From Gymnopilus junonius (lineage: Eukaryota; Basidiomycota; Agaricomycetes; Agaricales; Galerinaceae): a stretch of 52,698 nucleotides of DNA. The position numbers were made by a program, and so were the translations under genes. A model generated the notes under the pieces. It was not told the DNA's origin. It saw only the letters and a program-made list of their open reading frames with translations, and did no database searches. The stretch covers positions 1-52,698 of the forward strand of contig JADNYJ010000241.1 in NCBI GenBank assembly GCA_015501075.1, in the 5' to 3' direction. How positions within the stretch are numbered: position 1 is the stretch's first letter; every line of letters begins with the position of its first letter. Below, in pieces: positions 34,795-46,856 of the stretch.

Positions 34795-35094
34795 ATGTCC
34801 TCCCTGAAGATCCATGTTCCCACCATAGCTGAATTGTGAGACAAAGTCAAAGAAGTATTTGGTATTACACCTTGTGAATTCCAGGCTCGAGATGCCATTG
34901 CACAATTGGAAAGAAAGGACTGTATTACTCTAGCACGTACTGGCTCAGGCAAAACTCTTACATTCTGGGCACCATTACTGTTTAATGAAAATGGAATTAT
35001 CATCGTGGTCACTGCATTAAACATCCTAGGAGACCAAAATGCTGCTGAGCTGGCTGGATTATGTATCAGTGCTGTCAATATTACAGCTGAATAG
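34795..35094 (+). pseudogene. RecQ-like DEAD/DEAH helicase N-terminal fragment
   Basis: From ATG 34795 the frame reads an N-terminal helicase segment: VFGITPCEFQARDAIAQLER, CITLARTGSGKTLTFWAPLL (Walker A with GSGKT) and IIIVVTALNILGDQNAAELA (motif Ia region), ending at TAG 35092-35094. That is about 100 residues of a protein normally over 600, so only the first third of helicase domain 1 is present; there is no DEAH box, motif VI or C-terminal domain. An in-frame TGA at 34837-34839 replaces an expected Arg (AEL-stop-DKV). Such RecQ-like genes are widely copied in basidiomycete repeats. The fragment sits inside the Pack-type element and cannot encode an active helicase. Confidence 0.85.
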
Positions 35095-35216
35095 GGTTGC
35101 CGAAGTTCAGTTCTGAACCAACAGTTTGAACCTGAACTGGCCGAACTGGACTGACAGTTCAGGTTCAGTTCCATTCAGTCCGGCCGTGGGCTGAGTAGGT
35201 TCAGTTCCTGAAACAG
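35095..35216. repeat. GTTCAG/CTGAAC-rich block, possibly a hAT end
   Basis: The block starts TAGGGTTGCCGAAGTTCAG and holds about ten GTTCAG or CTGAAC units in both orientations. TAGGG-type ends followed by dense short repeats resemble the hAT at 722-5442. No matching second end was found, so it may be a captured or truncated terminus joining the two gene fragments. Confidence 0.5.
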
Positions 35217-35615
35217 TCTGATTCGCCTTCGCTCTGGATTTGCATCTAGTAGGGATGTAATTATTTTCCACAACCATGGCATATTTGATTGCATCTTCTC
35301 GCTAGCAATTTGCATAAATGAGCCTTCAAGATATGCTGATGTTGCATTTGCCATATTGAAATGAAGACCATATCGCCCCTCCGACATCAGCACTACTTCA
35401 GCTAAAACTTTTTTTCTGACCTCATTGAATGCCCAATCAAAAACTTTATCTGGAGCCAGTATGTGAAGACTTGCACAGAAGTCAGTTATGTCACCCAGCA
35501 GTGCTTCTTGATCTTGAGGAGACCACTCAAGAACTTTTGTGAGGAAATGTAGGATTGATAAATGGTTAGTAGCCAGAGCTTCGAGGACATTTTCGATGTC
35601 AGTTTTGCAGGACAT
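35175..35615 (-). pseudogene. Fragment of a basidiomycete repeat-associated protein (DUF6589-like N-terminal region, tentative)
   Basis: A 146-codon minus-strand frame from ATG 35615 is predicted all-helical: ENVLEALATNHLSILHFLTK, WSPQDQEALLGDITDFC, KVFDWAFNEVRKKVLAE and MPWLWKIITSLLDANPERR. This resembles the N-terminal part of large DUF6589-type proteins that are common in basidiomycete repeats; the match is from memory and tentative. The frame ends within the GTTCAG-rich block, so the C-terminal part is missing. It lies on the strand opposite to the helicase fragment within the same element, as expected for independent captures. Confidence 0.5.
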
Positions 35616-35732
35616 TGGATAGAATTAACAGCAGTGGATTAATCTACAAGATCTATGAACCTTGCTACTGACATGCGCTGGACGCATGGGGCGATGCGGG
35701 TAGATACTGCTCTGCAGGTTAGATAGTTATAA

Positions 35733-35879
35733 GGCAAAAGTTCCCGTGACGAGGGTCCTGCCAAACAACGTCAAAGACGAGTTGTGCCAGTCGGCGGTGG
35801 GCGTTAGCTCTGTTCGAAGTTCAACTTGGGAGCGATTATGTAATATTTAAAAGCCCGACGCTGACTGGGAAGGAGTCTG
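35733..35879 (-). repeat. Right 147-bp terminal inverted repeat
   Basis: Inverted copy of 34594-34740; similarity stops abruptly inside at AAGGCAAAAG. Confidence 0.95.
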
Positions 35880-35888
35880 CTGTTTTTG

Positions 35889-38800
35889 GTTAATTCTCCT
35901 ACGAGTCTACGACCCTTGATCAAAGGAGTGGGAAACATCTGACCGTTACCGACTTTGACCGTGACTTTCATCAAAGTCATTGACTGGTTTCGATTGACCG
36001 CACAACACTGTGGTATGGACCAAGCTACCATCCATGATAGACTAAGCTTTACGGGCGGACCGACTCCGCCGATATGGGTGCGACTATCATGTAATCGATG
36101 GTTGACCTCTACCACCGCCCTTCACTAGCTTCACTTCCCGTCGACATCTATCTTAGAATATTACGCGCTCCAGAGACCCTCTACCTTTTTCTACCTCCTC
36201 AGCTCAGTCGATTTCATCGACTCTATGCACGACCCATACGCCTTCCGGAACCAATGTATTACTGCTCTTCCGTCTACCTGTTCCCTCACTTCTGTCGACA
36301 TTCCCTGTGCGATCCTTCAGGGTTAAATCGTTCTGTGGCATGTTGACTGATATGAGGAATTCAACGAAGTAGGGATAGTGTTGATGAGAAGAGCAAGTGT
36401 GTTTTGGAGTTGAGAAATGGCTAATGGATATGGTAGAAAAGGTGGGAGATCGGGTCTTTCGAATTCGTGGACGACTACGAGTAGGAGATAGTGAGTCGTT
36501 TCTACCTTATTCTGCTATGTTATCCTCCTTGTGTTTTCCTATTCTCTGCTTATGCAGCAGCTGATCTCATATTCGTACAGCTGCAGCTATGTACCCAGTA
36601 TCTTATGCCTCCTTCGCACTCAATCCTCAGGTTCCCAGTGGCAGATCGATGGATTCAAGGGTCGCGCTGGAGGTGACGAGGCCACTCGCCGTCCTCAGCA
36701 ACCTTCTTCTTGCCACCGCTGCTCTTGCTGCGCCATCCAGGCTAGGAGCACGCTTCGAACGTCGTCGTGCATGTCGTCAATCCCAACCCAATATCGCTAA
36801 GAATAGGTTGTCGGCAAAGTTGACGTACGTACGGTAAGCCGGTAATGTTCATGCCATATTCCTGTCCTTCTACCACATTTCTGATTCGAGTTCCATATCT
36901 GTCTTTTCGTCTATCGTCGAACATGGACATAGAATCGCTAACGTTATCTATTATCTAGCCACACGCGTACACGTCAGCAAAGTCTCTATAAGACATATAC
37001 AAGGCAGGACCGTCTGTGCGAACTGTATCAACGACCCAGCGAGTTATCAACTCTTCCCACACCTTGCCTCGCCTCCTAATTTTGGTCTTTGCTGTCTTTG
37101 ACTTTTGACGATATATGCGTATGGAGCTTATGAGCAGGAGGTCAATTAACGTGGTTGGATTCGGATGGGATATGGTAGAAGCTGGATTTGCGTGCTGATG
37201 GAGTGCATTGACAGTATTTCTGGTTTCGGTCAGTACTGGTTATGCTATCTGTCACCCGACTTCAGCGGCTGGCAAACCAGCATTCCTCCCTTATCTGGCT
37301 CGTTTACCCTGTCTTGAAGAGTTATAATTGTGTGGCTTTATATATCTGTGCTTTACGGGGTACTCATGACTGAGCATACAATGAGGGATGCTAATAGCTA
37401 GCCGGGTTGGACTCGGGATTTTCTTTTTCTTTTTCTTACTTGTCTGTCTTTCTTTTCTTTTCCTTTTATTTTATTTTATATGCACTCATCTATATTGATT
37501 GGACTCCGGATTTTCTCTTCTTTTTTCTCTTTGCGGCATGAGCTGTGATTAATCCAGTCTATAGGGCATTGAACGTGTATTTCATTTCCCAAACTAGGCT
37601 TTTTTTACTCGCTTCAACCTCGAAGATAAATGGAGACCAATACCATACTTTCTTAGTTTACGGGCATGTTTAATGCCTGTAAAGCCTCAGGAGAAATTGT
37701 ATGTTTCAAATTTTTCGTTATCTCGAGGTTGATGGTGTTGTTGCCGGAGATATGGGGTTCGTTCACCTATTAGTATAGAATACCTGCGAGTGGATACTAG
37801 ATAGCGACAATGGTATGATATTCAAATGGCCACATGTTTTGGAGGGATTGATAAATCGCGACGTCAACGGACCGATCCGCCGAAATGCATGAGCAACATT
37901 TAGGCCACAATGACATTGTTCTCTTCCAGTCTCTTCCATTGTTCTTGGTTTTCCTCGTCTAGTACCTGCCAGTAGTCTCCCTAGCGCTCTTTCATGTGCC
38001 AACTATATAGGATAGCAACACCACTTTTACTACTTGTCAGTAGATGCATGGCTCGACATCCCCGGCATTCGAAAAGTTCCAAGCAGTCTGACTCTTTCCC
38101 TCTAAAGTGTTCATCATGAACTTCATTCCAACGATTCTCGCTCGTTCATTGTTTGGCTTTCCTTTGCCTCTTTACTTCGATCCTTTGTGATGATTTCTTG
38201 GATTGCTGATATTTCTTGCCCAGATACGTACCTCAACCCCCGGAATATTCACCATATGGCTTCATACCGCAGCCCTCGCCCGTCACCTTCTCAGAGGATG
38301 CAGAAGTTACACTGCAGCCGAAACCGCAGACAAAGAGGACGATTCTGATGATCTGATAGCTTATAGTGAGTCTTTTCCTTCTTTTACACTTCTTTGGCTG
38401 TGGTATGACATGTTGGTCCTAATGCGCTCTTCTTGTCTCTGGGCATCCTTATGCTATGTTGGGTCGGAATCAAATGCTTTTCCTCTCCCTGTCTTCTGGT
38501 GTGACTGCGAATCATTCGATGGCTTGGCCATTATCTCATTTCTTCCTTTACATTTATATACTCCACAGTGCAATTTTATTCACTCGATAACTATTTAGTC
38601 CCCCTCCGATTTACCTTGAGACCTTATGCAAAAAGTCGCCCCATTTGCTCCTTCACTAACTGTCGGTTCTTCCAAGTCTAAACGCATCGGTCGCAGAGCC
38701 GCTGGTGGCTTGCCTCCTCTCCTCTTGGATCCAGAATCCGAATCCATTGCTTGGCCAAGTAAGTGTCGTCTTGATCTACTTTATTTCTCAGGGGACAGTT

Positions 38801-41800
38801 GGGAGGCTGGTTGTTTGGTAGTTGTTGTAGTTGGTCGGATTGTTGGAAGGCTGGGTGGAAAAAGGGGTGATGAATCATAGGGGCGGTCCTTGAAAATTTC
38901 TGAGATGGAGTTGGAATTTCTGAGCTGGAGTTGAACCAATGTGCGGTATGGTATGGAAGGCGAGAAAGGTTGGATATTTGGGCATTGATGGGAATGACAT
39001 TGGCGGTGTCTTTGGTGAAATTTCACAAATGGCTCACTCGTCTCAGTTTCGGTTCTGCTCGATATTGCCTTACATACCGCATTTCGCCTTACATACCCTT
39101 CGGGATAAACTCCTGGCTTTAGGAAAAGTCGGAGTCTGTATTTTACGTGGTATTAAAAAGGAAAACACGCCAGCTGATGTTGAGGATGCTTGGCTTTCAG
39201 CTGCTTGGTCTAGGACTCGAAATCTTGGTCTGTAACTTATTATTTCTTTTCTGGTCTTGGTCTTGAATTTGGTCTGCGCTGTATCGGATTGGATTGAATT
39301 GGGTTGATGGAGTTGTTTGCCTCAAAATTCTAATGATGGTTCATTGACCGTCAGCATCCTCAGCTATTTCACATTCACATTCTCCCCATCCTTGATACGC
39401 TCTGGCGGTATTTCCACTGGCTTCATTGGAGGTGATATGAGTATGGTGGATACGGCTAGGAAGCGCATTGTGTATGTGTGTGTGGCCTTGCTTCCATGTC
39501 GCCTCGGAATTTTTGGGCAAGTATGTACTTCTTTTCTTTCCTCTCTCTTCTTTCTCTTCGTTCTCTTCTCTAGTTTGCGATGTGTCACTTTGGTGGATCC
39601 GCCTGTGCAAAACCTTTGATTTCATTTATCCCTTGGTGCCGCAATGCAGCATCTCCAACCATTGACTTGGAGTTTGTCCTCTTCCTTATCCTCGCCGCAT
39701 TTTGTGTTCGTTCGTTCGCTCCTCCCTTTCTTCGGTTCAATTTCAGTCGGGAGGGCAACTCTTCCTCAACCTATTTAATTTGGTGCATACACTCCAACAC
39801 TCATCTTTGTTGGAATTGGATGCTGCTCTGAACGATGAAGTGATGTGTGAATTTGGAGTGAATTAGTTGAGGATGGTCGGCGTATACTCTCGTCGGCTGC
39901 CTGTCTGCTGGATAGTATCCTCTATGTTTCACACCCTCCCTTCCTCGATAGGTCCAGCAGGATCTGGGAACATTTGATGGGACGCGGGGCTGATATGGTG
40001 ATGTTATCACCCGTATTTCTCAGCCTGCATTGCAGATCTGGTGACCTTGAAGCTTGCTGGGAACGAATATCTTGACAATCGGAATTTGGATATGTCCCCT
40101 CACTCGCTGCATCCTGTGTTTTCTGTTTTTCTTCCATTCGGTTTTGGGTGATAAATTGTTTGCATGTGATGCTTCCTCAACCTATTCTAGACATTTTTTT
40201 CACTCGTCTCAGCAAGATTTGAATCCCATTCTGAAATGACAAAGTGATACTAGCATGGTCAATATGTCTAGGTTGAGGATGCATTTATGTGTTCTCAACT
40301 TTTTACTCGTTCATTCTGGTTATACCGCTCTGTTATTTTCTTGTTAATTTCAATTTATCCCATTTTATCCGCTCCGCATTCAACATACAGCACACACGAG
40401 GGTTTCTTTCCTTCCTTCACTGCCCGTCTCCCCCTTAGTTCAGACTTGTTCCATGGCAGTGCATTGCCCATTAAAGTGCCATGGGTTCGGCACCGGCCGC
40501 CATGTTCACTTTGACCACCACCCATCGTCGACGACGAGACTGCCTGACCTTACTTTGTTGCCTGACCATTTGAGGTTACGGGCTCTTGATATTATAGTAT
40601 TGGTACATATGGGATTCAGCTTTTTTGGCATTAAGACACTATGACAAGACCTCGAGCACAGATTGATTCTGAGCGTTCTTGCCCAACTTGATGCCCATCT
40701 TTGTCAACGATTCCTCTATCCTGCCAACTCAACTTCTCAGCACCATTCGACCATAGTCCATTTCTACCATGTGTCGCAGCATCTCATTCTCGATCCGACC
40801 TCTTGTCGATTGAACGTACCCTAATTACTATGCTTCCATGAAGCAGGGACTTCTCAGGGACTATCATTGCGGTTGGTTATGAAGATGATAGAACGAGTAA
40901 AGAACTTCGAAGAGAGCCAGAATATAGTCAGTCCTTCTATCATTGCCATCCTCGACACCTTTACCTCTTTCTTTCTATGGTGCAACTAATGTTCCTATTC
41001 ATCAGCTTGGTCGACCTACCTCAGCGTCATGGGATCTATCTAAACCTCGGGACTCCTCCTCTATGTGAACTGGGTGCCAATGCTTCCAAACTATTATTTC
41101 ATCAATCGGACCTCTGATTTAGGCACTACATATGCTATGAGCCAGCTTCTTTCTATCTCAGAACTGAGGGGTGTGAACACATTCACCATTCACGCACTCT
41201 TTTGCTGTATTGATAAAATATCGGTGGCAGGGTTTAGCTTTGGTCAGCATAATTGGGACTTTGGTATCTCTAATCGAGGCGTCAGGTGGGAGATTGGGAT
41301 GGGCACTATCGATGGACGACAACATGGAGCAGTCATCTCATATTGGGTATTGGGCTCCATGCAGAAGGGATCAGAAGCTGGAGGGTAATGGAGATGGAAA
41401 ATTCTGGAGACGCGTGGTCCAGTAACGGATGGACCTATCGACATTTGCATCGAGGAATTACTTTATGGTTGTGGTCATGTTCACATTTTCCTTGAACGTA
41501 CCTTCTCACCAATGGCGAGTAACTAGCAAAGTTTCTTTATCAATGCTCATCACTGTCTAAAAGCGCAGCGAACGGTGTGAACACACCTCCTGTAGTCTTC
41601 ATGACAGTTTACTATGTTTATCGGATAGGATTTGTTGTACATTTCATTCCTGTGCCTGGATTTCTTTATATTCAACTTGCATTCATTTTTGTCCATCTCT
41701 GGCCGATGTCCATGTGGGCTGCGTGAGAATGATGGAGGACGATAACATTTGTTCTGAAGTTTGAACCACCATGACCACCCACCTATGCTTGACCTGCCCA

Positions 41801-44800
41801 AGACGTCTCAACCTCTCTTTCCTCATTTCAAAATATTTAAGGATGAGCTCCCTCCTAGAAGATCATACTTCGAAGAGCAGTAAAACTAAAGTCTAAAAGT
41901 GAGTCCCGCTTTCTGGCGTTGAATAAAAATGATTATCTGATCTAAACAGATCGATGTTTCCTTCTTCCTGTGGTCCCTGCTCTTCTTACAGTCTCTCGTG
42001 CTGCCGCACCTTCAGCATGACATTCACGACGCCTTTTATTCTGGGTCGGCTTGATTGATGTTTGATGCATCTGCAGTTTAGGCTAGGTATAACAAGGCTT
42101 TTTTTGCTAGAGATTGGAGTCGATGACACTCACAGTGATGAGGCTGATGCAGTAGATGAGGCGGACTTCGAAGGAGTTATGGGGTAAGTATACTGAGTCA
42201 TAACATTTCTTCTGTGCTTCCTACTTGTTTCCTGTTCCTTTCAATCATCGTCGGGCCACGACTTACACTCACAGCTGTTCCTCTATTTCGTCCTATCCAA
42301 ATGGTTACTTTTGCCATGCTGTTTGCCCTGAGACGGCTCCGCCAACTTTTCACTTTTCCACTCTATATTCCATTCGCCTATCAGGAACTTCCTAATTTTC
42401 AGAACTGCATTCTTGCTTCTCTGGTCAGGATTGTGAATGTGAATATCATCTAGTTGGAATGAATAAGGTCGGCGGGGAAGAGCAAGGTCGATTCATGATG
42501 ATGAGGGTGATGAGGAGGAGACTAGACTATTGGGCAGATTGTATTGAGCAGCACGTAGTGAGTTTTTCGTCTTTCATTCGTACCACATTTTCCTTGTTGG
42601 CTGCTATCATTCTTTCCTCCTCTTCGTTTGTATCAGAACTGCCCTACTTGAAAGTTGTATGGGAGAAAGGGCCAGATGGAACAAAGCTGTCAATCTGTGA
42701 TCTGACGGACTGTGCTTAATTTTTTGTTTGGTGATCATATGTATTCTGGCTTTTATTCATCATGCTTGTATTAGCACTTTCTCGGCTTTTTTTAGCTGGT
42801 CAATGCTTCGCCCATTCGGGCTGATATGTAGATCATTCGTGATCTTTCGATCCTGGTATATCCGTTCGACTCAGAATCGAAGCGTATGGAACACCGCCTG
42901 TAATATTTAAGTCTTTTGAATTTTTGATGCGCGCAAGTACTTGGGGCGGCCGAGTGCGGATATGCTGGAGAAGCGGACTCGGAATTTGGAAGTAGGATTC
43001 GGTTCCAAGTCATGTGAGGATGGAAGATTGGAGGAATGGGAATGGGAATGGATACTGAAAGCTTTTTATTTCTTTCCATGTCTTTCTTTATTTCTTTGTA
43101 AGGAAGCCTTGTTGTTGCCATAACATATATAATAGATAACACTGAACAGGGTTTAAACGCGACGCGTTCTAATCACGTGAGAAGCCAGCAAATGTGTGTG
43201 GGACCTGGTCGGATGCCATGCATCGCTGCTGTGTTGATTGCCCTGCTTTCTTTCGTACCACCAAGGTGAATTAATCACGTACGCCCTATACCTCTACAAA
43301 ATTTGGTATGTGGGTAGTCCAGGAGAACCTACTGATTATCGATCCCCTCAGATGTAGATCGATCCAGGTCTCAACTCGGCCCATCGCAGAGTAAGGTCTC
43401 CTCAGCACCATTATTGTCGCTACCATGCTTTACTCTTCAATCTGCCCTTCTCAGGATATGTGCAGCACGTATATGCCTGATCGATCTTCGTTATCTGGTT
43501 GCATGCAATGTTGATCAGTGATTAGGAAGGATTCTAGGTGTGGGTGGAGAAACCTAGAATGGTACCTATTTGAGGTGGGTGGTTCAAAACTTTGCATTGA
43601 GGGTTGACATTGAGGCTGGGTGCTAGGTGCTGGCGCTGAACAGTATATGCGTATATATTAGTCTTTTATTGTTTTTCTTGATTACTTCATCTGAATCCTT
43701 ATCGTTATCAGTCCTTCTCCAATGTGGTCCGTTCACGCCTTACCTTCTGTCTTTGAAGACCAATACTGACGCTGCATATGCAGTTGTCTGCATCGTCGCT
43801 TCCATAACCTCTCATCTCGTCCATGATCACTTCTTCCTGCTGACGCCCTCTCCTTCTTCGAGTCCTTGCCCGCCATCACTCGCACCTCCTTGACTGTCCT
43901 GCTCTTCCTTTCACCATGCTGAGGATCTATCTAAGGCTGAACACCCACTCTCGATTCTTGTGTTCGAGGTCGGTAAACAGCATGGTGATCAGCCTATCAT
44001 CTGTCATCTCTCAATTGTGGTGCGAGGAAGAGCAAGATGTCTTCTTGGGAGCAAATCTGTTTTGTATTTGCATTATCTTTATTGTCAACATCTTTACTCC
44101 ATCTATATTTCACTCAGCGACTTGTGGATTTATTTTCTCGATATGTATCTTTCGACTTCTCCGAATAACTTTGACCATGACTATGCGTTCGAGTCCTCTG
44201 ATACCAGCGTCAATCACATCTCCTGCAGTTCTGCTCTTTCATCTGTCCGCCCTGCATATAGAGTAGTATGCTCTATCTCATGTTTATTGACCACTCTCCG
44301 AATGGGTTGATGTCTCATGTATGTTATGGATAGCCTCTTTCTATTTCTATTTCTTGGGGCTGGTTGTCGAAGGTGCTGCTTGGGGCATTAGTGAAATGCC
44401 TAGGACGATGCGGATGGAATGCAGCAGAGGAAGTTGTAGATGAGTAATAGGACTGTAAAAGACATTATTCGGCTTGGCCCAGTGGTATATTTTTCGTCTT
44501 TCCCTTTCTTTGTTTTTTTTTTCTTTCCTTCCTCTGCTTCTCGTTTCTTTCTTCGGAGTCCAATTTCACTTCACATATTTTCTTCCTTGAACTATCGTTC
44601 ACTGCATGATGTTACTTCAACCCGCTTCATTTCATGCCTAGTCCTCCCTTGACCTTTATCATCCAGAGCTCTCAGTTCAGATGGCACATGTTCAAAGGAT
44701 TGTTATTGAATGCCACGTGGCAAAATGGCGGGTTTATAATATCAATTTGTGCAGGCGGATGCCCTAATTCGGTTTCGTTTTCTTGGTTTGAACTTCATTT

Positions 44801-46556
44801 GTCTGTTCTTTTATTTTGTTTACCTTTTGTTTCTCATGATGTCTGAAGATATGCTGGTTCATGTTATGGTCGACTGGAATGGATATTTAGATGATGCGTG
44901 AATAGACCCAGGAGGGCTTGTAAATTTGTTCTTTGAATATTACGGTAAGTACTTCGAAGTTGAAGTTGGTCCAGTGACGCGACATGACGTGTTCCGATTA
45001 TGTGAAAAACCTGCGCAATGTCGGAACGGCAAGCATAAGGCATATTTATTATGGTACGCACATCTCTCTTCATGTATTAAGGTGTATCACTAAATCGTGT
45101 TTTGAATTCTCGTCATAGATGCATTTGAACCTTCCGCATTCGAGATTGAGGGTGGAGAGAAAGATGACGATCAATGTCAATATAGATATTGTGATTGATC
45201 TCCAAAGATGTGAGCTGGTGGAAGGGAAATTTTGATGTCTGGAGTATTTTGATGTGTCCCGATTCAAACCAGGCTCCTACAAAACGTAAGGTTGGCAGCA
45301 TCGGCGCAGGAGTCCATAGCGCCGATATGAGGGTACAAAAATTTCGACATTGTCAATGACATAATCCAGAGTGGACCGATGTGCTGAACGAAATGCGTGA
45401 TCAGTTGACAATGACCACCACCATCGCTCGCCATCGACTTGCTCCCCTTCCTGAATACTGCCTGCTTCAACTGTGAACTACTATCATTTGCCGTTTACTT
45501 GAGCCCGTCGATCCTTGTGACCTGGGATCTGGAGGTACGTTACTTCAAAATCCATCTACAGTGATTGCTATCTGAAAATTTCTGATTAGACATGATTCAG
45601 ACTGACTATATGCTCTTCCAGATTTCAGACTGCGTTCTAAGCTAAGGAATCGGGAGCCAACAGGACATGCCCTTCACCTCTTCTCTCCGGACTCCGGTAT
45701 CACCACGTAGCGCATTCGCGATCCTGCTGGATCTGCTTTTGTAGATGACCCGTTGATCATTCTGCTCAACAAAGCTTTGGAGAGAAGAGTTGGGATGCTT
45801 GAGTTCGCGGCGGTGGTACTCCGCTGACGATGGTGGTGGAAATTATCATTGAGCACTGACATTTGGTAAGTGACTCCACCCCTTTATCCAATCTGCCTGG
45901 CTTTACACTTTGCAGTGACCGGTTGACCTTTGATCCTTTCATTGGTGCAATCTTCTTCTTGCTATGCACCTCTTTATGCTTCAGCGCTGCCATCCTGCAG
46001 TTTACTCGATCGATTCTGAAGTTCCCGACCAGTAATTGAGGGCAAACTTGCAATAGGCAGTCATTCGGTACCTACATTCTGTTTGTCTTCTCTTTTTTCG
46101 CGCAGTGGGATTTTCTTATCTTATTTCTCCTCTCAGACCACTTTCTCTCATTCTTTCCTTTTCCATATGCTCCCTCTGTTAACCTAAACATACCATACGC
46201 GTTTCATGGTACTTTTTTTCCGTTTTTTGTAACTTGTCAACTAATGCATAAGCCATTTATTTTCCAGAAGTTTCAGGGTTGCCGTATGAAATGAATCAAG
46301 CTGGGTTCTGAGCCTATCCCGTGGCTATGAAGGTAATCTTTCACTCACCCTTTTTCTTTTCACCTTGCGGACCCAGCCCTTACCTTTGGCATCGTTGATC
46401 TTACTCAGCCTGTGCTATGCAGCAGGCTTTTTGTCGCCGATTTGAAAACGTAGGTGTGTTAAGTCTTTATAGTTTGTCGGTGTCCAAGGCAAAGCTGGAT
46501 GCTACGCAGGCGGTTGATGTTGAAGACGTTGAAGCATCTGCATCATATCCCTTTTT
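35889..46556. other. 10.7-kb gene-poor region with scattered exon-like relics
   Basis: No complete gene is supported. Short exon-like pieces with flanking splice-like signals lie on the plus strand, for example 38220-38371 (Pro-rich, then acidic), 38626-38760 (LTVGSSKSKRIGRRAAGG), 39110-39234, 42107-42185 (IGVDDTHSDEADAVDEADFE), 42456-42560 and 42628-42719. They are separated by long T-rich stretches and broken frames. Polypyrimidine tracts occur at about 37425-37480 and 44500-44560. No TIR pair with target duplications, LTR or RNA gene was seen here. Confidence 0.45.
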
Positions 46557-46856
46557 CGAAGCCTCGACATCGCGCGCCTTTACAGGCTCGTGCTGGAGAA
46601 GGGTAAAGCAGGGTCCAGATATCATGGTGTTTCGGACGACCTCATCCCCGTACGCAATATCGCAGAAGTTATTGGCAAGCATCTTGATATCCCTGTGGTC
46701 AGCAAGACTCCTCAGGAAGCAGTCGAGCATCTCGGATTCCTTGGACATATTTTGGGTATTGACAATCTTGTTTCGAGTAAACATACTCAGGAGGAGCTTG
46801 GATGGAATCTCGTGCAACCTTCATTGCTTCTTGACATAGAAGAAAACTACTTCTAA
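46557..46856 (+). pseudogene. C-terminal fragment of an NAD-dependent epimerase/SDR-type protein
   Basis: A 99-codon frame ending at TAA 46854-46856 reads DIARLYRLVLEKGKAGSRYH, DLIPVRNIAEVIGKHLDIPV, TPQEAVEHLGFLGHILGIDN and SSKHTQEELGWNLVQPSLLL. This is the substrate-domain end of the fungal NAD(P)-binding epimerase/dehydratase-like proteins (atypical extended SDR). The Rossmann part with the GxxGxxG motif, normally about 200 residues upstream, is absent; sequence before 46557 in this frame does not match the family. It is therefore a 3' fragment, either left by deletion or carried in by a repeat. The fragment itself has no stop or frameshift. Confidence 0.75.

Larger units (their letters stand above)
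34594..35879. mobile_element. Pack-type TIR element, 1286 bp, with long inverted repeats and captured gene fragments
   Basis: The element starts CAGACTCCTTCCCAGTCAGC and ends with the reverse complement. Inverted repeats of 147 bp differ at a single position. Direct repeats CTGTTTTTG (9 bp) flank it at 34585-34593 and 35880-35888. Long TIRs with 9-bp duplications are characteristic of Mutator-like elements (MULEs). Between the TIRs lie a RecQ-like helicase fragment on the plus strand, a GTTCAG-rich block, and a fragment of another protein on the minus strand; no transposase. This is the architecture of a Pack-MULE. The near-identical TIRs point to recent activity. Confidence 0.88.

Noticed and set aside
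34770..35174. 134-codon minus-strand frame opposite the helicase fragment
   Set aside because: It is the complement of the recognisable helicase sequence and has no motif of its own.
35095..35216. GTTCAG block as an LTR or CRISPR-like array
   Set aside because: Units are irregularly spaced and in both orientations, there is no second copy, and CRISPR arrays are not expected in this eukaryote.
46417..46839. Long frame overlapping the epimerase fragment in another phase
   Set aside because: The family-like sequence is in the alternative frame (46557-46856); this one is its shadow.
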